A stretch of DNA of 64,000 nucleotides from contig NZ_OESG01000014.1 in the NCBI RefSeq assembly GCF_900240945.1, positions 1,594,015-1,658,014 on the forward strand. The letters are read 5' to 3'. The notes under the pieces were generated by a model. It was given only the letters and a program-made list of their open reading frames with translations. It did not search any database and was not told where the DNA came from. Made by a program: the position numbers and the translations under genes. The first letter of the stretch is position 1; every line of letters begins with the position of its first letter. This DNA comes from Mycobacterium sp. 3519A. Its GTDB lineage: Bacteria > Actinomycetota > Actinomycetes > Mycobacteriales > Mycobacteriaceae. Below are positions 44,314 through 52,549 of this stretch, piece by piece.

Positions 44314-44477
44314 TGGCGCGCAACGAAATTCGTCCTATCGTGAAGCTGCGTTCGACGGCGGGCACCGGTTACACCTACATCACCCGCAAGAATCGGCGTA
44401 ATGATCCGGACCGATTGGTGCTGCGCAAGTACGATCCCGTCGTCCGCCGTCACGTCGACTTCCGCGAGGAGCGCTGA
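44313..44477 (+). CDS. rpmG: Alternative (C-minus) 50S ribosomal protein L33
   Basis: The 54-residue L33 protein contains the conserved [20 protein letters not shown] and [16 protein letters not shown] parts and no cysteine at all, in contrast to zinc-binding L33. It starts inside the TGATG overlap with L28. In other mycobacteria the S14 paralogue follows; here only about 100 bases separate it from the S18 gene. Confidence 0.92.
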   Translation: MARNEIRPIVKLRSTAGTGYTYITRKNRRNDPDRLVLRKYDPVVRRHVDFREER

Positions 44478-44482
44478 TAGCC

Positions 44483-44503
44483 GTGGCATCGAAGATCGCA
44501 ATC
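44483..44503 (+). pseudogene. Possible 5' remnant of the alternative S14 gene (rpsN2)
   Basis: GTGGCATCGAAGATCGCA reads V-A-S-K-I-A, similar to the MAKKSKIAKN start of S14 proteins, at the place where rpsN2 stands in related operons. The frame then continues with unrelated residues to the S18 gene at 44581. The rest of S14 is not found in 44478-44580. The match is short and could be chance. Confidence 0.35.
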
Positions 44504-44580
44504 AGGCTCGGCGAACCGCGCGGTTGGGTAGACTGCCCGGCACATCCGATCGGTGAACCCACGCGCTATTGGAGTATCTG

Positions 44581-44838
44581 ATGGCAGGCAAGAAGTCACG
44601 GACACGGCGGCCGCCTCTTCCAGAGCTCAAGCGGCAGAGAAAGAATCCACTCAAGGCTCTCGGCGTCACGACGATCGACTACAAGGACACGCATCTGCTG
44701 CGGACGTTCATCTCCGAGCGCGGCAAGATCCGGTCACGACGAGTGACGGGGTTGACCCCTCAGCAGCAGCGCCAAGTGGCGACGGCGATCAAGAATGCGC
44801 GCGAGATGGCGCTGCTGCCGTTCGTCGAGACTAAGTAA
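44581..44838 (+). CDS. rpsR: Alternative (C-minus) 30S ribosomal protein S18
   Basis: The 85-residue S18 protein has the [19 protein letters not shown] and [15 protein letters not shown] parts and ends [17 protein letters not shown]. The cysteines of the zinc-binding form are absent. The ATG at 44581 begins [13 protein letters not shown]; an upstream in-frame ATG at 44569 is less likely. The 3' end overlaps pxpA convergently by 8 bases. It is the last gene of the zinc-starvation operon. Confidence 0.92.
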   Translation: MAGKKSRTRRPPLPELKRQRKNPLKALGVTTIDYKDTHLLRTFISERGKIRSRRVTGLTPQQQRQVATAIKNAREMALLPFVETK

Positions 44839-45589
44839 ACGGCTTCAGTTCGACACCGTCCGCGATCAACCGGTCGCGCACCGCGTTGGCGATCTGCACG
44901 GCGCCTGGCGAATCCCCGTGTACGCAAATGGATTCCACCGTGATCGGAATGGTGGAGCCGTCGACGGCGGTGACCCGGCCGGCGGTCACCATCGACGCCA
45001 CCCGGTCGGCGATCTCTTCGATGTCGTGCAGCACGGCGTTGCGCTCGCGGCGCGAAACCAGCTGTCCGTCGGACCGGTACCCGCGGTCGGCGAACGCCTC
45101 GGGCACGGTACGCAGCCCTAGCTCCTGGGCCTCGGCGAAGAACACCGAGCCCGCCAGCCCGAGCACCGCGAGATCGGGGTCGACGGCACGCACGGCCTGC
45201 GCGACGGCCCGGGCCTGGCCGTGATTGGTGACGATGCTGTTGTACAGCGCGCCATGGGGTTTGACGTAGCTGACGGTTCCACCTGCCGCGTTCGCCAGCG
45301 CCTGCAGCGCGCCGATCTGATAGATCACGTCGGCCTTCAGCTCTTCCGGCGGCACGTCGATGAAGCGGCGACCGAAGCCCGCCAGATCGCGGTAACCGAC
45401 CTGAGCGCCGATCCGCACTCCGCGTTCGACGGCGGCGTGGCAGGTTCTTGCCAGCGTGACGGCATCTCCGGCGTGGAAGCCGCATGCCACATTGGCGCTG
45501 GTGACGAGGTCGAGCATCGCGTCGTCGTCGCCGAGCCCCCAGACGCCGAAGCTCTCACCCAAATCCGCGTTGAGATCCACAGTCGCCAC
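44831..45589 (-). CDS. pxpA: 5-oxoprolinase subunit A (LamB/YcsF family)
   Basis: The 252-residue protein of the LamB/YcsF family has the N-terminal [14 protein letters not shown] and the [11 protein letters not shown] motif, then [10 protein letters not shown] and the C-terminal [14 protein letters not shown]. PxpA acts with PxpB and PxpC to open 5-oxoproline to glutamate with ATP. No pxpB or pxpC is seen next to it, so the partners must be elsewhere or the role differs. Confidence 0.92.
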   Translation of the reverse strand: MATVDLNADLGESFGVWGLGDDDAMLDLVTSANVACGFHAGDAVTLARTCHAAVERGVRIGAQVGYRDLAGFGRRFIDVPPEELKADVIYQIGALQALANAAGGTVSYVKPHGALYNSIVTNHGQARAVAQAVRAVDPDLAVLGLAGSVFFAEAQELGLRTVPEAFADRGYRSDGQLVSRRERNAVLHDIEEIADRVASMVTAGRVTAVDGSTIPITVESICVHGDSPGAVQIANAVRDRLIADGVELKPFT

Positions 45590-45599
45590 GGCTGCCAGC

Positions 45600-46259
45600 C
45601 TATGCCGGTGCGGGTGCGGGCCAGCCGTTCTCCGAGACGAATTCCGTCAGCGGCCGCGCCACCGTCCAGTGATCGATCTCCAGTTGCGGGCGCGGCGGGA
45701 ACTCGGGCACCGGCCCGAGGCACAGGATCGCGACGGGCTCCGCATCCTGCGGCATCGTCAGCAGCGCGCCGAGCCGGGCTGGATCGAAAATCGAGACCCA
45801 GCCCATCCCCAGGCCTTCCGCACGAGCGGCCAGCCACAGGTTCTGGATCGCGCAGGACACCGACGCCAGGTCCATCTGCGGCAGTGTGCGCCTGCCGAAC
45901 ACGTGGGCTTGCCGCCCCTCGCCGAGCGCCACGACGAGCAGTTCGGCGCATTCGAGGATGCCCTCGACCTTGATGGCCAGGAACTCGTCACCGCGCGGGC
46001 CCAGCGCTTCGGCGGTGCGTAACCGCTCCTCCTCGACGATGGCGTGGATGCGGGTTCGTAATCCCGCGTCGGTGACTCGGATGAACCGCCACGGCTGCAT
46101 CAGGCCCACACTCGGCGCGGCATGCGCGGCCCGCAGCAGTCTGGCGAGCACCTCCTCGGGCACGACGGCGTCGGGCACGAACCGGCGCATATCGCGACGT
46201 TCGGCGATGACGCGGTAGACGGCGCGTCGCTCGGCTGCGCTGAAGGCGTGCTCGGTCAC
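45600..46259 (-). CDS. bluB: BluB 5,6-dimethylbenzimidazole synthase
   Basis: The 219-residue nitroreductase-fold flavoenzyme is of BluB type. It shows the FMN-binding VIAERRDMRRF and APSVGLMQPWRFIRV motifs, then LPQMDLASVSCAIQNLWLAA and GMGWVSIFDP. BluB breaks FMNH2 with oxygen to make DMB, the lower ligand of vitamin B12. The GTG at 46259 gives the family size. It lies 10 bases upstream of pxpA on the same strand. Confidence 0.88.
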   Translation of the reverse strand: MTEHAFSAAERRAVYRVIAERRDMRRFVPDAVVPEEVLARLLRAAHAAPSVGLMQPWRFIRVTDAGLRTRIHAIVEEERLRTAEALGPRGDEFLAIKVEGILECAELLVVALGEGRQAHVFGRRTLPQMDLASVSCAIQNLWLAARAEGLGMGWVSIFDPARLGALLTMPQDAEPVAILCLGPVPEFPPRPQLEIDHWTVARPLTEFVSENGWPAPAPA

Positions 46260-46290
46260 GGCCGACAGCTTAGGTGGCACTATCGATGCG

Positions 46291-47097
46291 GTGAGTCCCG
46301 ACAAGGTGTTGATCACCGCGACCGAACTGGCTCGGCGCTTGAACGCCGGCGAACCGCTGACGATCTTGGACGTGCGCTGGCAGCTGGCGGAGCCCGACGG
46401 CAGGGCCGCCTACGAACAGGGCCACCTGCCCGGCGCCGTGTACGTCTCCCTCGACGACGAACTCAGCGATCACACCGTGGTGGGGCGCGGACGACATCCG
46501 CTTCCCTCTGGCCGCGATCTCGTGGCCGCGGGGCGGCGCTGGGGTCTGCGCCATGGCGTCCCTGTCGTCGTCTACGACGACTGGAACCGGGCAGGTTCGG
46601 CGCGGGCGTGGTGGGTGCTCACCGCTGCGGGCATCGGCGACGTGCGAATCCTCGACGGCGGCCTGCGCGCGTGGAAAGGGCCGCTCGAAACCGGTAGTGT
46701 CACACCCGAACCCGGTGACGTGCGGGTGCCGCATGACGACCTGTACGCCGGCGCGCTGCCGACGTTGATCGCGGACCAGGCCGCCGCGGCCGACGTGCTG
46801 CTCGACGCCCGCGCACCCGAGCGGTTCCGCGGGGAGACGGAGCCCATCGATCCGGTGGCGGGCCACATTCCCGGCGCCCGCAATGTGCCAAGCACAGCGC
46901 TTCTGGGCGACGACGGCACCTTCGCGCTGAACCGGTTGCCTGCCGTCGACGGACCCGTCGGGGTCTACTGCGGGTCCGGCGTCACCGCTTCGGTCGTGGT
47001 GGCGGCGCTGGCGGCAGCAGGTGTTGACGCTTCGCTGTATCCCGGTTCGTGGTCCGAATGGTCTTCGGACTCAACGCGTCCCGTCGAAACCGGCTAG
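46291..47097 (+). CDS. Two-domain rhodanese-like sulfurtransferase
   Basis: The 268-residue protein has two rhodanese domains. The N-terminal domain lacks a catalytic cysteine (YDDWNRAGSARAWW at the loop). The C-terminal domain has VYCGSGVTASVV with the active Cys near residue 230, in a CGSGVTA loop seen in thiosulfate and mercaptopyruvate sulfurtransferases. It starts with GTG, divergent from bluB with 31 bases between. It overlaps the convergent fadD gene by 4 bases. Confidence 0.9.
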   Translation: MSPDKVLITATELARRLNAGEPLTILDVRWQLAEPDGRAAYEQGHLPGAVYVSLDDELSDHTVVGRGRHPLPSGRDLVAAGRRWGLRHGVPVVVYDDWNRAGSARAWWVLTAAGIGDVRILDGGLRAWKGPLETGSVTPEPGDVRVPHDDLYAGALPTLIADQAAAADVLLDARAPERFRGETEPIDPVAGHIPGARNVPSTALLGDDGTFALNRLPAVDGPVGVYCGSGVTASVVVAALAAAGVDASLYPGSWSEWSSDSTRPVETG

Positions 47098-48716
47098 TCG
47101 GCGAGTTCGGCGCCGTCGTGTGCGCCCTTCTGCCACGCCTCGCGGATGGCGAACTTCTGGATCTTGCCGGATCCGGTGAGCGGGAAGCCGTCGACGGCAT
47201 ACCACCTCGTCGGTGTCTTCTGCGGTGAGATGTGGGCCCGCACATGGGAACGCAACTCGGCGGCGGTCGGCGGCGCGGCAGGATCGTGTGGCCGGATGAA
47301 CGCGCCGACCACCTCACCCCAGCGATCGTCGGGTAACCCGACCACAGCCACCTCCGCGACGGCGGGATGACGGTAGAGGACCTCTTCTATCTCGGCGGGG
47401 AAGAGATTCTCGCCGCCGCGGATGATCATGTCCTTGCACCTGCCGACGATTCGGCAGTAGCCGCGCTCGTCCAGCACCGCCAGATCGCCGGTCTGCACCC
47501 AACCGTCGGAGGTCAACGTCTTGGCGGTCACCTCGGGCATGTTGAAGTAGCCGAGCATCGTGAAATAGCCACGGGCCCAGAGCTCTCCGGACGAGCCGAT
47601 CGGAACCGTCTCCAGTGACGTCGGGTCGACAATGCGGATTTCGGTGTGCGGCAGCGGTTTTCCCACTGTCGAACCCTTGTCGGCGGCACTGTCGGATGGA
47701 AACGTGTTGGTCAGCACGGGAGAACACTCGGTCTGGCCGTAGACGATGGTGAAGTCGACACCCAGCGTGCTTTCGACGCGCTTGACCAGCGCCTCCGGCA
47801 CCTGCGAACCACCCGACACGACCGAGTGCAGCGACGACAGGTCGCGACGCGAGAGGTCCTCGTGCTCCATGGCGGCGATGATCATTGTCGGGACGCCGCC
47901 GGCATACCACGGCCGCTCCAACTCGATCAGCTCGAGGAACGCACCCGGGTCGAACATGGGCATCAACACCAGTTTCGCGCGGCGGTCCAGCGCCCCCAGC
48001 ACGCCCATCACGCAGCCGCCGGTATGGAAGAGCGGCATCGGCAACAGCATGCCGACGCCGTCGGGTATCTCGACCCGATCGACCCACAGGCGGGCGTTGT
48101 TGACGATCGCCGTGTGCGGGAGCATCACCCCTTTGGGGAAGCCGGTGGTGCCACTCGTGTACTGGATCTGGGCGGGGTGGTTCTCGTCGACGGCAGGCAG
48201 CGTCACCTCGGGCGCGTTCGCGGTCAGCTCGTCGAGTTGGTCGAGCAGGAACACTTCCCGAAGGTCGGGCAGATCCGGGCGGATGACCTTGACATGCGCG
48301 CCAAGCGGATTGCCTCTGACCTCGTCGACGTGCAGCAGCCCAGCCGCCCGCGACTGTCCAAGGATGTACTTCACCTCCTCGGGCTGCAGGCTCGGGTTGA
48401 CGGTCACCAGTGTCAGACCGGCCAGCGCAGCGCCGTACTCGACGATCACCCACTCCGGCAGGTTGTGCGCCCACACCGCGATGTGCTCGCCGGGCCGAAA
48501 GTGTTGCAACAGCCAACGCGCGCAACGTTGGCCGTCGGCGAGCAACTGCGCGTAGGTCCACTCGCGGCGGCCCGGTTTGGCTAGTCCCTCGACGAGGGCG
48601 ACGCGGTCAGGCACCTGCGCGGCGACCTCACGCAGCCGGCTGCCGACGGTGACACTGTCGAGCAACGGTGGACCGCTGCCGTCGGGAATCCAGTGTGATG
48701 TGGTCAGCGCCTCCAT
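47094..48716 (-). CDS. Acyl-CoA synthetase (FadD family)
   Basis: The 540-residue AMP-forming acid-CoA ligase contains the phosphate loop YTSGTTGFPKGV, the VYGQTECSPV motif, LGYFNMPEVTAKT, and the hinge GRCKDMIIRGGENLFPAEIE. It ends with the catalytic lysine in LTGSGKIQKF. The ATG at 48716 was chosen because the longer frame adds a non-conserved Arg-rich leader. The acid substrate (fatty acid or steroid side chain) cannot be told from the sequence; kstR-regulated sterol genes lie a few kb away. Confidence 0.9.
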   Translation of the reverse strand: MEALTTSHWIPDGSGPPLLDSVTVGSRLREVAAQVPDRVALVEGLAKPGRREWTYAQLLADGQRCARWLLQHFRPGEHIAVWAHNLPEWVIVEYGAALAGLTLVTVNPSLQPEEVKYILGQSRAAGLLHVDEVRGNPLGAHVKVIRPDLPDLREVFLLDQLDELTANAPEVTLPAVDENHPAQIQYTSGTTGFPKGVMLPHTAIVNNARLWVDRVEIPDGVGMLLPMPLFHTGGCVMGVLGALDRRAKLVLMPMFDPGAFLELIELERPWYAGGVPTMIIAAMEHEDLSRRDLSSLHSVVSGGSQVPEALVKRVESTLGVDFTIVYGQTECSPVLTNTFPSDSAADKGSTVGKPLPHTEIRIVDPTSLETVPIGSSGELWARGYFTMLGYFNMPEVTAKTLTSDGWVQTGDLAVLDERGYCRIVGRCKDMIIRGGENLFPAEIEEVLYRHPAVAEVAVVGLPDDRWGEVVGAFIRPHDPAAPPTAAELRSHVRAHISPQKTPTRWYAVDGFPLTGSGKIQKFAIREAWQKGAHDGAELAD

Positions 48717-48756
48717 CACCAGAAGCGTACGTACTGCGCTCCCGGTTCGAGGCAGT

Positions 48757-49623
48757 TCAGCCCGACGCGCGCTCGCGGTGGCGGTTCCCGATCGCCCAGC
48801 ACACCAAGAAGATTGCGAACGAAATGGTCGTGACGAACACCGATACCGGCACACCGGGCGCCAACGACAACAGGATCCCGCCCACCGCCGAGATCTCGGC
48901 GAACACCACCGAGGCGATGATCGTGGCGGCCGGCGAGGCGAACACCCGCACCGCGGCCGCCGCCGGGGTGATCAACAGCGACATCACCAGCAGGGCGCCG
49001 ACGATCTGCACACCCTGCGCTGCCGTCACGCCGACCAGAGCGGCGAACACAATCCCCAATGCGCGCACCGGAAGACCGCGTCCGGCAGCAACTTCCGGAT
49101 CGACGGTGGCGAACAACAACGGCCGATAGGACACCGCAAGCACGGCGACGACGAGCACCACGACGACGGTCAACAACGCAAGACCGGAGTAGCCGACGCC
49201 GACGATCTGACCGGTCAGCAGCGCGAAACTGGTGCCGGTACGGCCGGGGTAGAGGTGGATGAACAACACCGCGAGGCCGAGTCCGAACGCCAGCACCACA
49301 CCGATCGCCGAATCACGCTGTTGCGCCCGCTGCCCCAGAATGCCGAACAGCACCGCAGCCAACCCGCAGCCGAGTAGCGCGCCGAAGCCGACGTTGAAAC
49401 CAGCCAGCAACGCGAAAGATGCTCCGGTGAGCGACAATTCGCTCGACCCGTGCACAGCGAACGACATCTGGCGCATCACGATGAACGGTCCGATCAGACC
49501 GGACACCAGTGCCAGCAGCGCGGCGGCCAGCAGCGCCTGCTGGACGAAATCACGGCCGAGCAGATCGGCTGTGACGTCGAACGAGAACAGCTTCGACAAC
49601 ATGTCGGTGAGCCGGTCAGTCAT
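48757..49623 (-). CDS. znuB: Zinc/manganese ABC transporter permease (ZnuB-like)
   Basis: The 288-residue protein has about eight membrane helices and the ABC-3 family pattern (MRQMSFAVHGSSELSLTGAS; GALLVMSLLITPAAAAVR). It is the membrane part of a high-affinity divalent metal importer with the next two genes. Its start overlaps the ATPase stop by 8 bases. The nearby Zur-like box points to zinc as the substrate. Confidence 0.9.
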   Translation of the reverse strand: MTDRLTDMLSKLFSFDVTADLLGRDFVQQALLAAALLALVSGLIGPFIVMRQMSFAVHGSSELSLTGASFALLAGFNVGFGALLGCGLAAVLFGILGQRAQQRDSAIGVVLAFGLGLAVLFIHLYPGRTGTSFALLTGQIVGVGYSGLALLTVVVVLVVAVLAVSYRPLLFATVDPEVAAGRGLPVRALGIVFAALVGVTAAQGVQIVGALLVMSLLITPAAAAVRVFASPAATIIASVVFAEISAVGGILLSLAPGVPVSVFVTTISFAIFLVCWAIGNRHRERASG

Positions 49624-50431
49624 GCTCGTGTCCGCTCGCGTGGCCCGAGTGGTCCTCCTGGCCGACCACCACGTAGCGGCCGCCCACCTTCACCACCTGG
49701 ATGTCGGCGCGGTACAACTCGGACAGCGTCGCCGACGTCATCACCTCTTCGACGGCGCCGATCCGGAACCGGCCGTCGACCAGATACAGCACCCGATCCA
49801 CGTACGGCAGAACCGGATTCACCTCGTGGGTGACGAACAGCACCGCGGTATCGGCTTCGCGGCGGCGCCGATCGATCAGCGCGGACACCAGGCGGGCGTT
49901 GGCGGGGTCGAGGTTCAGCAGCGGTTCGTCGCACAGCAGCAGCACCGGATCGGTCGCCAGCGCCTGCGCGATCCGGACCCGCTGCATCTCGCCGCCGGAC
50001 ATCACGCCGACCGGCACCGCGGCCAGGTGCATTCCGTTGACCTGTTTGAGCGCCTGCTGTACCGCGGCGCGTTTGGCCGCCCTTTCAGTGCGCCGCACAC
50101 TGGCCACGCCCCACCGATGTCCGTCGTAGCCAAGGCCGACGAGATCCTGGCCGCGCATCGACCCTCCGCGTTCCACCGCCCGGTGCTGGGGGACGTAACC
50201 GATCCGCTCACTGCCGGTGCGCACCGGTTGCCCCGTCACCGTGACGCTGCCCGCACTGAGCGCGAGTTGACCGAGCAGCACCCTGAAAAGCGACGTCTTG
50301 CCCGTGCCGTTGGGTCCCAGCACAGCGACGAACTCGCCGGCGCGGACGGTCAGGTCCAGATGGTTCCACAGCGCGCGATCGCCGAATTTCAGACAGGCAC
50401 CGGTCAATTCGGCGACGACGTCAGCAGGCAC
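49616..50431 (-). CDS. znuC: Zinc ABC transporter ATP-binding protein (ZnuC-like) with His-rich tail
   Basis: The 271-residue ABC ATPase has Walker A GPNGTGKTSLF, the signature MSGGEMQRVRIAQAL and Walker B LLLCDEPLLNLDP. The last residues are rich in His and acidic side chains (QEDHSGHASGHEHD), which could bind zinc and sense the cytosolic level; that is inference. It lies between the binding-protein and permease genes in one operon. Confidence 0.92.
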   Translation of the reverse strand: MPADVVAELTGACLKFGDRALWNHLDLTVRAGEFVAVLGPNGTGKTSLFRVLLGQLALSAGSVTVTGQPVRTGSERIGYVPQHRAVERGGSMRGQDLVGLGYDGHRWGVASVRRTERAAKRAAVQQALKQVNGMHLAAVPVGVMSGGEMQRVRIAQALATDPVLLLCDEPLLNLDPANARLVSALIDRRRREADTAVLFVTHEVNPVLPYVDRVLYLVDGRFRIGAVEEVMTSATLSELYRADIQVVKVGGRYVVVGQEDHSGHASGHEHD

Positions 50432-50440
50432 AAGGAGAAC

Positions 50441-51355
50441 TTATCGGGTGCTCTGTGCTGCCTTGTCCAGCTGGCTGGCCAGCTGGTCCACGGTCTGCCG
50501 TTGCCAGGTCAGGAAGTCGACGCCGGCGGGCAGCGTCTCGGTCACCGTGATGATCGGCACCGAGGCTTGTCGGGCGGCGGCCTGGATCTGTTCGGTGACG
50601 TTGGTCTGGGTCTGCGAGTTGTACACCAACGCCGACACCTGGCGGTTCTTGATCAAGTCGAGCAGCGCGGCCAGGTCGGCGGGCGACGGGTCGGTGTCGG
50701 CTTCGATCGCCTTGGTGAAGCCCTCCGGCGTCTTGTCGACGATCCCGGAGTTGGTCAGCAGGTAGTGCGCGACGGGTTCCGTCGCCACCACGGACGAGCC
50801 GGGATGGGAGGCGCCGATGGCACGCTCGGCGGCGGCGATCGTGTCGGCCTGCTGGGAGAACTGGTCGGCGTTGGTCTTGTAGTCGTCGGCGTGCGACGCG
50901 TCGACCTGCGACAGCTTCGCCGCGATCTGCTTGGCGACCTCCTTGGCGGTCTCCAGGTCGTAGAACACGTGCTCGTTGGCGGGCCGCGGCACGGAGGCGG
51001 ACAGCAGCGAGTACGCGTCGACGGCCGGTACGTCCTTGTGGGTGGCCAGCACGTCGTCGACCCAGTGGTCGTAACCGCCGCCGTTGTACACCACCAGGGA
51101 GGCGTCGGAGATCGACGCGGCGTCGGCCGGTGTGACCTCGAACGAGTGCGGGTCGTCAGCCGGATTGGAGATGATCGCCTGCACGGACGCGTGGTCGCCG
51201 GCGACGGCGCGTGCCACGCTGCCCCAGACATTCGTCGACGCGACCACCGACGGCCGGTGGTCGGAGGCGGCCTTGTTGCCCTGGCTGCAGCCGGTCATCC
51301 CGCCGATCAGGGCCGTGCTCACCAGCAGAGTCGCCGCTGCCGTGATCGCGCGCAT
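50441..51355 (-). CDS. znuA: Zinc ABC transporter substrate-binding lipoprotein (ZnuA-like)
   Basis: The 304-residue lipoprotein (lipobox GGMTGC, Cys near residue 23) belongs to the cluster A-I metal-binding proteins. Metal-ligand candidates are His in PADDPHSFEVTPADA, NEHVFYDLE and VATEPVAHYLL, and a late acidic residue. It lacks the long His-rich loop of proteobacterial ZnuA. It is the first gene of the transporter operon, with a Zur-like box upstream. Confidence 0.9.
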   Translation of the reverse strand: MRAITAAATLLVSTALIGGMTGCSQGNKAASDHRPSVVASTNVWGSVARAVAGDHASVQAIISNPADDPHSFEVTPADAASISDASLVVYNGGGYDHWVDDVLATHKDVPAVDAYSLLSASVPRPANEHVFYDLETAKEVAKQIAAKLSQVDASHADDYKTNADQFSQQADTIAAAERAIGASHPGSSVVATEPVAHYLLTNSGIVDKTPEGFTKAIEADTDPSPADLAALLDLIKNRQVSALVYNSQTQTNVTEQIQAAARQASVPIITVTETLPAGVDFLTWQRQTVDQLASQLDKAAQSTR

Positions 51356-51373
51356 CGCACACTCCTAAATACA

Positions 51374-51393
51374 AATGAAAACCGTTTCCAATT
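51374..51393. promoter_or_regulatory. Zur-type operator upstream of znuABC
   Basis: On the minus strand the site reads AATTGGAAACGGTTTTCATT. It shares TTG, AAACG and TCATT spacing with the box at 44029-44048. It is 19 bases upstream of the znuA ATG and about 55 bases from the divergent LacI-family gene. Confidence 0.75.
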
Positions 51394-51448
51394 ACTCTAG
51401 CGCACGGCTGCCGGGCTTTACCAACTTGATCCGCTAACCTCGGGGAGC

Positions 51449-52549
51449 ATGTCGAGGAGCCCCACGCCAAGACGGCGTGCGACGCTGGCCTCGTTGGCCG
51501 CCGAGCTGAAAGTCTCGCGCACCACGATCTCCAACGCCTACAACCGACCGGATCAGCTGTCGTCCGATCTTCGCGAACGCGTATTGGCCACCGCCAAGCG
51601 GTTGGGCTATCCCGGTCCGGATCCGGTCGCCCGCTCGCTGCGCACCCGCAAGGCCGGTGCGGTCGGCTTGATGATCACCGAACCGCTGAACTATTCGTTC
51701 TCCGATCCCGCCGCGCTGGATTTCGTTGCCGGTCTTGCCGAATCGTGCGAGGAGGCCGGGCAGGGCCTGCTGCTGGTGGCCATCGGGCCGAACCGCAGCG
51801 TCAGCGACGGGTCGGCGGCTGTGCTGGCGGCCGGTGTCGACGGGTTCGTGGTGTACTCGGCCTCAGATGATGACCCGTATTTGTCGGTGGTGCAGCAGCG
51901 GCATCTGCCGGTCGTCGTCGTGGATCAGCCTAAGGACGTGCCCGGCACGTCGCGGGTTTCCATCGATGATCGGGGGTCGATGCGACAGCTCGCCGAATAC
52001 GTTCTGGGACTTGGGCATCGGGAGATCGCGCTGCTGACCATGCGACTGGGACGGGATTGGCCGCACGGCGGCCCCGGCCCAGCGGTGGCCGATCCCGAGC
52101 GGGTGCAGACGCCGCATTTCCACGTCCAGCGCGAACGCATCCACGGCGTCTACGACGCGATGACCGATGCGGGTCTGGATCCTTCGTCGCTGACCGTGGT
52201 GGAAAGCTACGAGCACCTGCCGACGTCGGGTGGCGCGGCCGCCGAGGTGGCGCTCGAGGCCAACCCGCGCGTCACCGCCTTGATGTGTACCGCCGACGTG
52301 CTCGCGATCTCGGCGATGGACTACCTGCGGGCGCGGGGGATCTACGTGCCCGGCCAGATGACGGTGACCGGATTCGACGGCATCCCCGAGGCGCTGCGCC
52401 GCGGCCTGACCACCGTCGTCCAGCCCAGCATGGAAAAGGGCAGGCGGGCCGGGCAGCTACTGCACAATCCGCCGCGCGACGGCCTGCCGGTGATGGACGT
52501 GCTGGAGACCGAAGTCGTGCGCGGTCGCACGTCGGGTGCGCCTGCCTAG
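51449..52549 (+). CDS. LacI-family transcriptional regulator (Rv3575c-like)
   Basis: The 366-residue protein has an N-terminal LacI helix-turn-helix (ATLASLAAELKVSRTTISNA) with the hinge helix SLRTRKAGAVGLM. A periplasmic-binding-protein-like sugar sensor domain follows (VDGFVVYSASDDDPYL; MTVTGFDGIPEA). The position matches Rv3575c. Next to it is the trehalose-phosphatase/GH15 fusion gene on the other strand (4-base overlap of stops), so a link to trehalose is possible but unproven. Confidence 0.88.
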   Translation: MSRSPTPRRRATLASLAAELKVSRTTISNAYNRPDQLSSDLRERVLATAKRLGYPGPDPVARSLRTRKAGAVGLMITEPLNYSFSDPAALDFVAGLAESCEEAGQGLLLVAIGPNRSVSDGSAAVLAAGVDGFVVYSASDDDPYLSVVQQRHLPVVVVDQPKDVPGTSRVSIDDRGSMRQLAEYVLGLGHREIALLTMRLGRDWPHGGPGPAVADPERVQTPHFHVQRERIHGVYDAMTDAGLDPSSLTVVESYEHLPTSGGAAAEVALEANPRVTALMCTADVLAISAMDYLRARGIYVPGQMTVTGFDGIPEALRRGLTTVVQPSMEKGRRAGQLLHNPPRDGLPVMDVLETEVVRGRTSGAPA

